From: Nitrospiraceae bacterium
GTDB taxonomy: Bacteria; Nitrospirota; Nitrospiria; Nitrospirales; UBA8639
Length of the DNA: 64,000 bases
Assembly (NCBI GenBank): GCA_020632635.1
Contig: JACKFE010000002.1
Coordinates: 62,001-126,000 of the forward strand
Reading direction: 5' to 3'
The position numbers were made by a program, and so were the translations under genes. The notes under the pieces are model-generated. The model was not told the DNA's origin. It saw only the letters and a list, made by a program, of their open reading frames with translations, and ran no database searches. How positions within the stretch are numbered: position 1 is the first letter of the stretch; the number at the start of each line of letters is the position of its first letter. Of the stretch, positions 62,966 to 64,000 are shown one piece after another.

Positions 62966-63990
62966 CTTTTCGCGATATCCAGGGTCATGAACGACCGATT
63001 CGCTGGCTGCAAACCGCCGTGGCCAATCATCATCTTGGGCATGCATACCTGTTCCATGGCGATGAGGGCATTGGGAAACGCTTGGTGGCACTCGCCTTTT
63101 CTAAATTTTTGTATTGTGAACAGCCAATCGAAGGCCCCAGACCGGATGCTTGCGGAGTGTGCCGGTCGTGTCATCAGGTTGAACAAGGGACTCACCCAGA
63201 CTTTCTGCTGATTCGTGCGGAGGATGAACAAAAACAGAGTCCAAAAATTAAAATCGACCAAATTCGCTCCCTGGAACATTTTGTTATCTATCGTCCCCTG
63301 GTCGGATTGCATAAGATTTGCCTTATTGACCAAGCCGACACCATGACGGTAGAGGCAGCCAATGCGTTACTGAAAACCCTGGAGGACCCACCTGACCATT
63401 GTGTATTCTTCCTGACTTCGAGCCGGCCAGAGCACATGCTAGCCACCATTCGCTCTCGCTGTATGACCATACGATTTTCTCCCCTTTCCCTAGTCGACAC
63501 GATGAATTTTTTATGCAGGCATACCACACTCAACCAGGAGGACGCCTCCTTGGTAGCCGCCTATTCGGAAGGACGGCTGGGAAAAGCATTGCACATTACT
63601 CCGGAGGATTTGCGCATTCAACTCAGACAATATTGGACTTTACTGTTTGGAAATGTGAGCCAGTCACCCTCGACAATCATGGACTTGTGTGAAGATTTGG
63701 TGAAGGCCGACCACGTATCCGAGGCCATTAGCTGGTTTCGCCTGGGAATTCGTGAACTGCTCCTCGTTCACCTCAATTCAGCGCATCGTTCCCCCCTGTT
63801 TCCGGATCAGTCCCTGGCGCTGCTTCATCTGGCTGAAACAATTGCACTCCCAGATCTGCTGGATCTTCTTCACGACCTGGAACGATTGGAACGAGGCCAA
63901 CAACGTCATTTAAATATCCAGATCGGCCTCGAACAATTTTTCTTTCGCCTTCAGCATGCCCTGGGGGCTCGCACTCTCCAAGAAACGTAA
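62962..63990 (+). CDS. holB: DNA polymerase III delta-prime subunit
   Basis: A 342-residue clamp-loader AAA+ protein. The Walker-A-like loop is GDEGIGKR (33-40). A zinc module of four Cys (C52, C64, C67, C70) follows, then ANALLKTLEDPP and FLTSSRPEHMLATIRSRC, the sensor-I and SRC motifs. I chose the ATG at 62962, which overlaps the tmk stop (ATGA); an in-frame ATG inside tmk would add 41 unrelated residues. It ends ten bases before the end of the window. Confidence 0.94.
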   Translation: MTFRDIQGHERPIRWLQTAVANHHLGHAYLFHGDEGIGKRLVALAFSKFLYCEQPIEGPRPDACGVCRSCHQVEQGTHPDFLLIRAEDEQKQSPKIKIDQIRSLEHFVIYRPLVGLHKICLIDQADTMTVEAANALLKTLEDPPDHCVFFLTSSRPEHMLATIRSRCMTIRFSPLSLVDTMNFLCRHTTLNQEDASLVAAYSEGRLGKALHITPEDLRIQLRQYWTLLFGNVSQSPSTIMDLCEDLVKADHVSEAISWFRLGIRELLLVHLNSAHRSPLFPDQSLALLHLAETIALPDLLDLLHDLERLERGQQRHLNIQIGLEQFFFRLQHALGARTLQET

Positions 63991-64000
63991 CTGACCCGCT

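Overview
The window is 64 kb of compact bacterial chromosome, by eye close to half G+C, with about 50 intact protein genes on both strands. I see no rRNA, tRNA, CRISPR array, insertion sequence, phage gene or replication origin. The mix suggests a free-living Gram-negative bacterium: outer-membrane barrel proteins, lipoproteins, a CzcCBA-type efflux pump, an RmlBACD pathway, many PAS/Cache histidine kinases and a periplasmic c-haem sensor domain. The gene set and base composition remind me of a marine-type Nitrospira (Nitrospirota). That is an inference from overall character; no taxonomic marker gene lies in the window.

Layout: 0.1-4.1 kb, a diguanylate cyclase and an AmgK/MurU-type cell-wall sugar salvage pair with its own strong promoter. 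4.2-9.4 kb, a minus-strand cassette (HprK-like kinase, NTP_transf_5 nucleotidyltransferase, lasso-type B2 protease, ABC exporter). It resembles a kinase/nucleotidyltransferase-type lasso-peptide locus, but no cyclase, RRE protein or precursor is visible. 9.5-13.3 kb, a protein made of 39-residue repeats, phosphoglucomutase and YchF. 13.5-13.9 kb, a frame-broken remnant of an outer-membrane protein. 14.0-22.9 kb, a metal-resistance block: PepSY protein, DUF2231 membrane protein, OmpR/HK pair and RND pump. 23.2-26.1 kb, an RRM protein with a structured leader, a CopD-like membrane protein, a barrel protein and a Crp/Fnr regulator. 26.4-31.9 kb, a LOG-family protein, a beta-CASP nuclease, an RMD1/DUF155 protein, a lipoprotein and an MscS channel.

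32.2-38.6 kb is a signalling block: a CheY-like regulator, a soluble kinase whose input domain is a Rossmann NAD(P)-binding fold, a Cache/HAMP/PAS kinase overlapping it, a Tll0287-like periplasmic haem protein, then an M28 peptidase. 38.8-43.3 kb holds a YceI protein, a cupin, a Pal-like OmpA lipoprotein and a receiver protein, separated by two unusually long intergenic stretches that contain palindromes, a possible leucine-rich microprotein and a 91-nt structured element. 43.4-46.8 kb is a large multi-PAS hybrid kinase. 47.0-53.5 kb is metabolic: ThiD, an alpha/beta hydrolase, gamma carbonic anhydrase, a short-chain epimerase, a CAAX-type protease and an ACT-domain malic enzyme.

53.5-62.1 kb is a long minus-strand envelope-precursor operon, DUF502-glmU-glmS-rmlB-rmlA-rmlC-rmlD-uppP, which supplies UDP-GlcNAc, dTDP-rhamnose and lipid-carrier recycling. 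Divergent from it, tmk and holB overlap by four bases and close the window.

Best candidates for something undescribed are the cyclase-less lasso-like cassette, the Rossmann-kinase fusion with its haem partner, the pseudoknot-capable RRM leader, and the 91-nt inverted-repeat element at 42690-42780.
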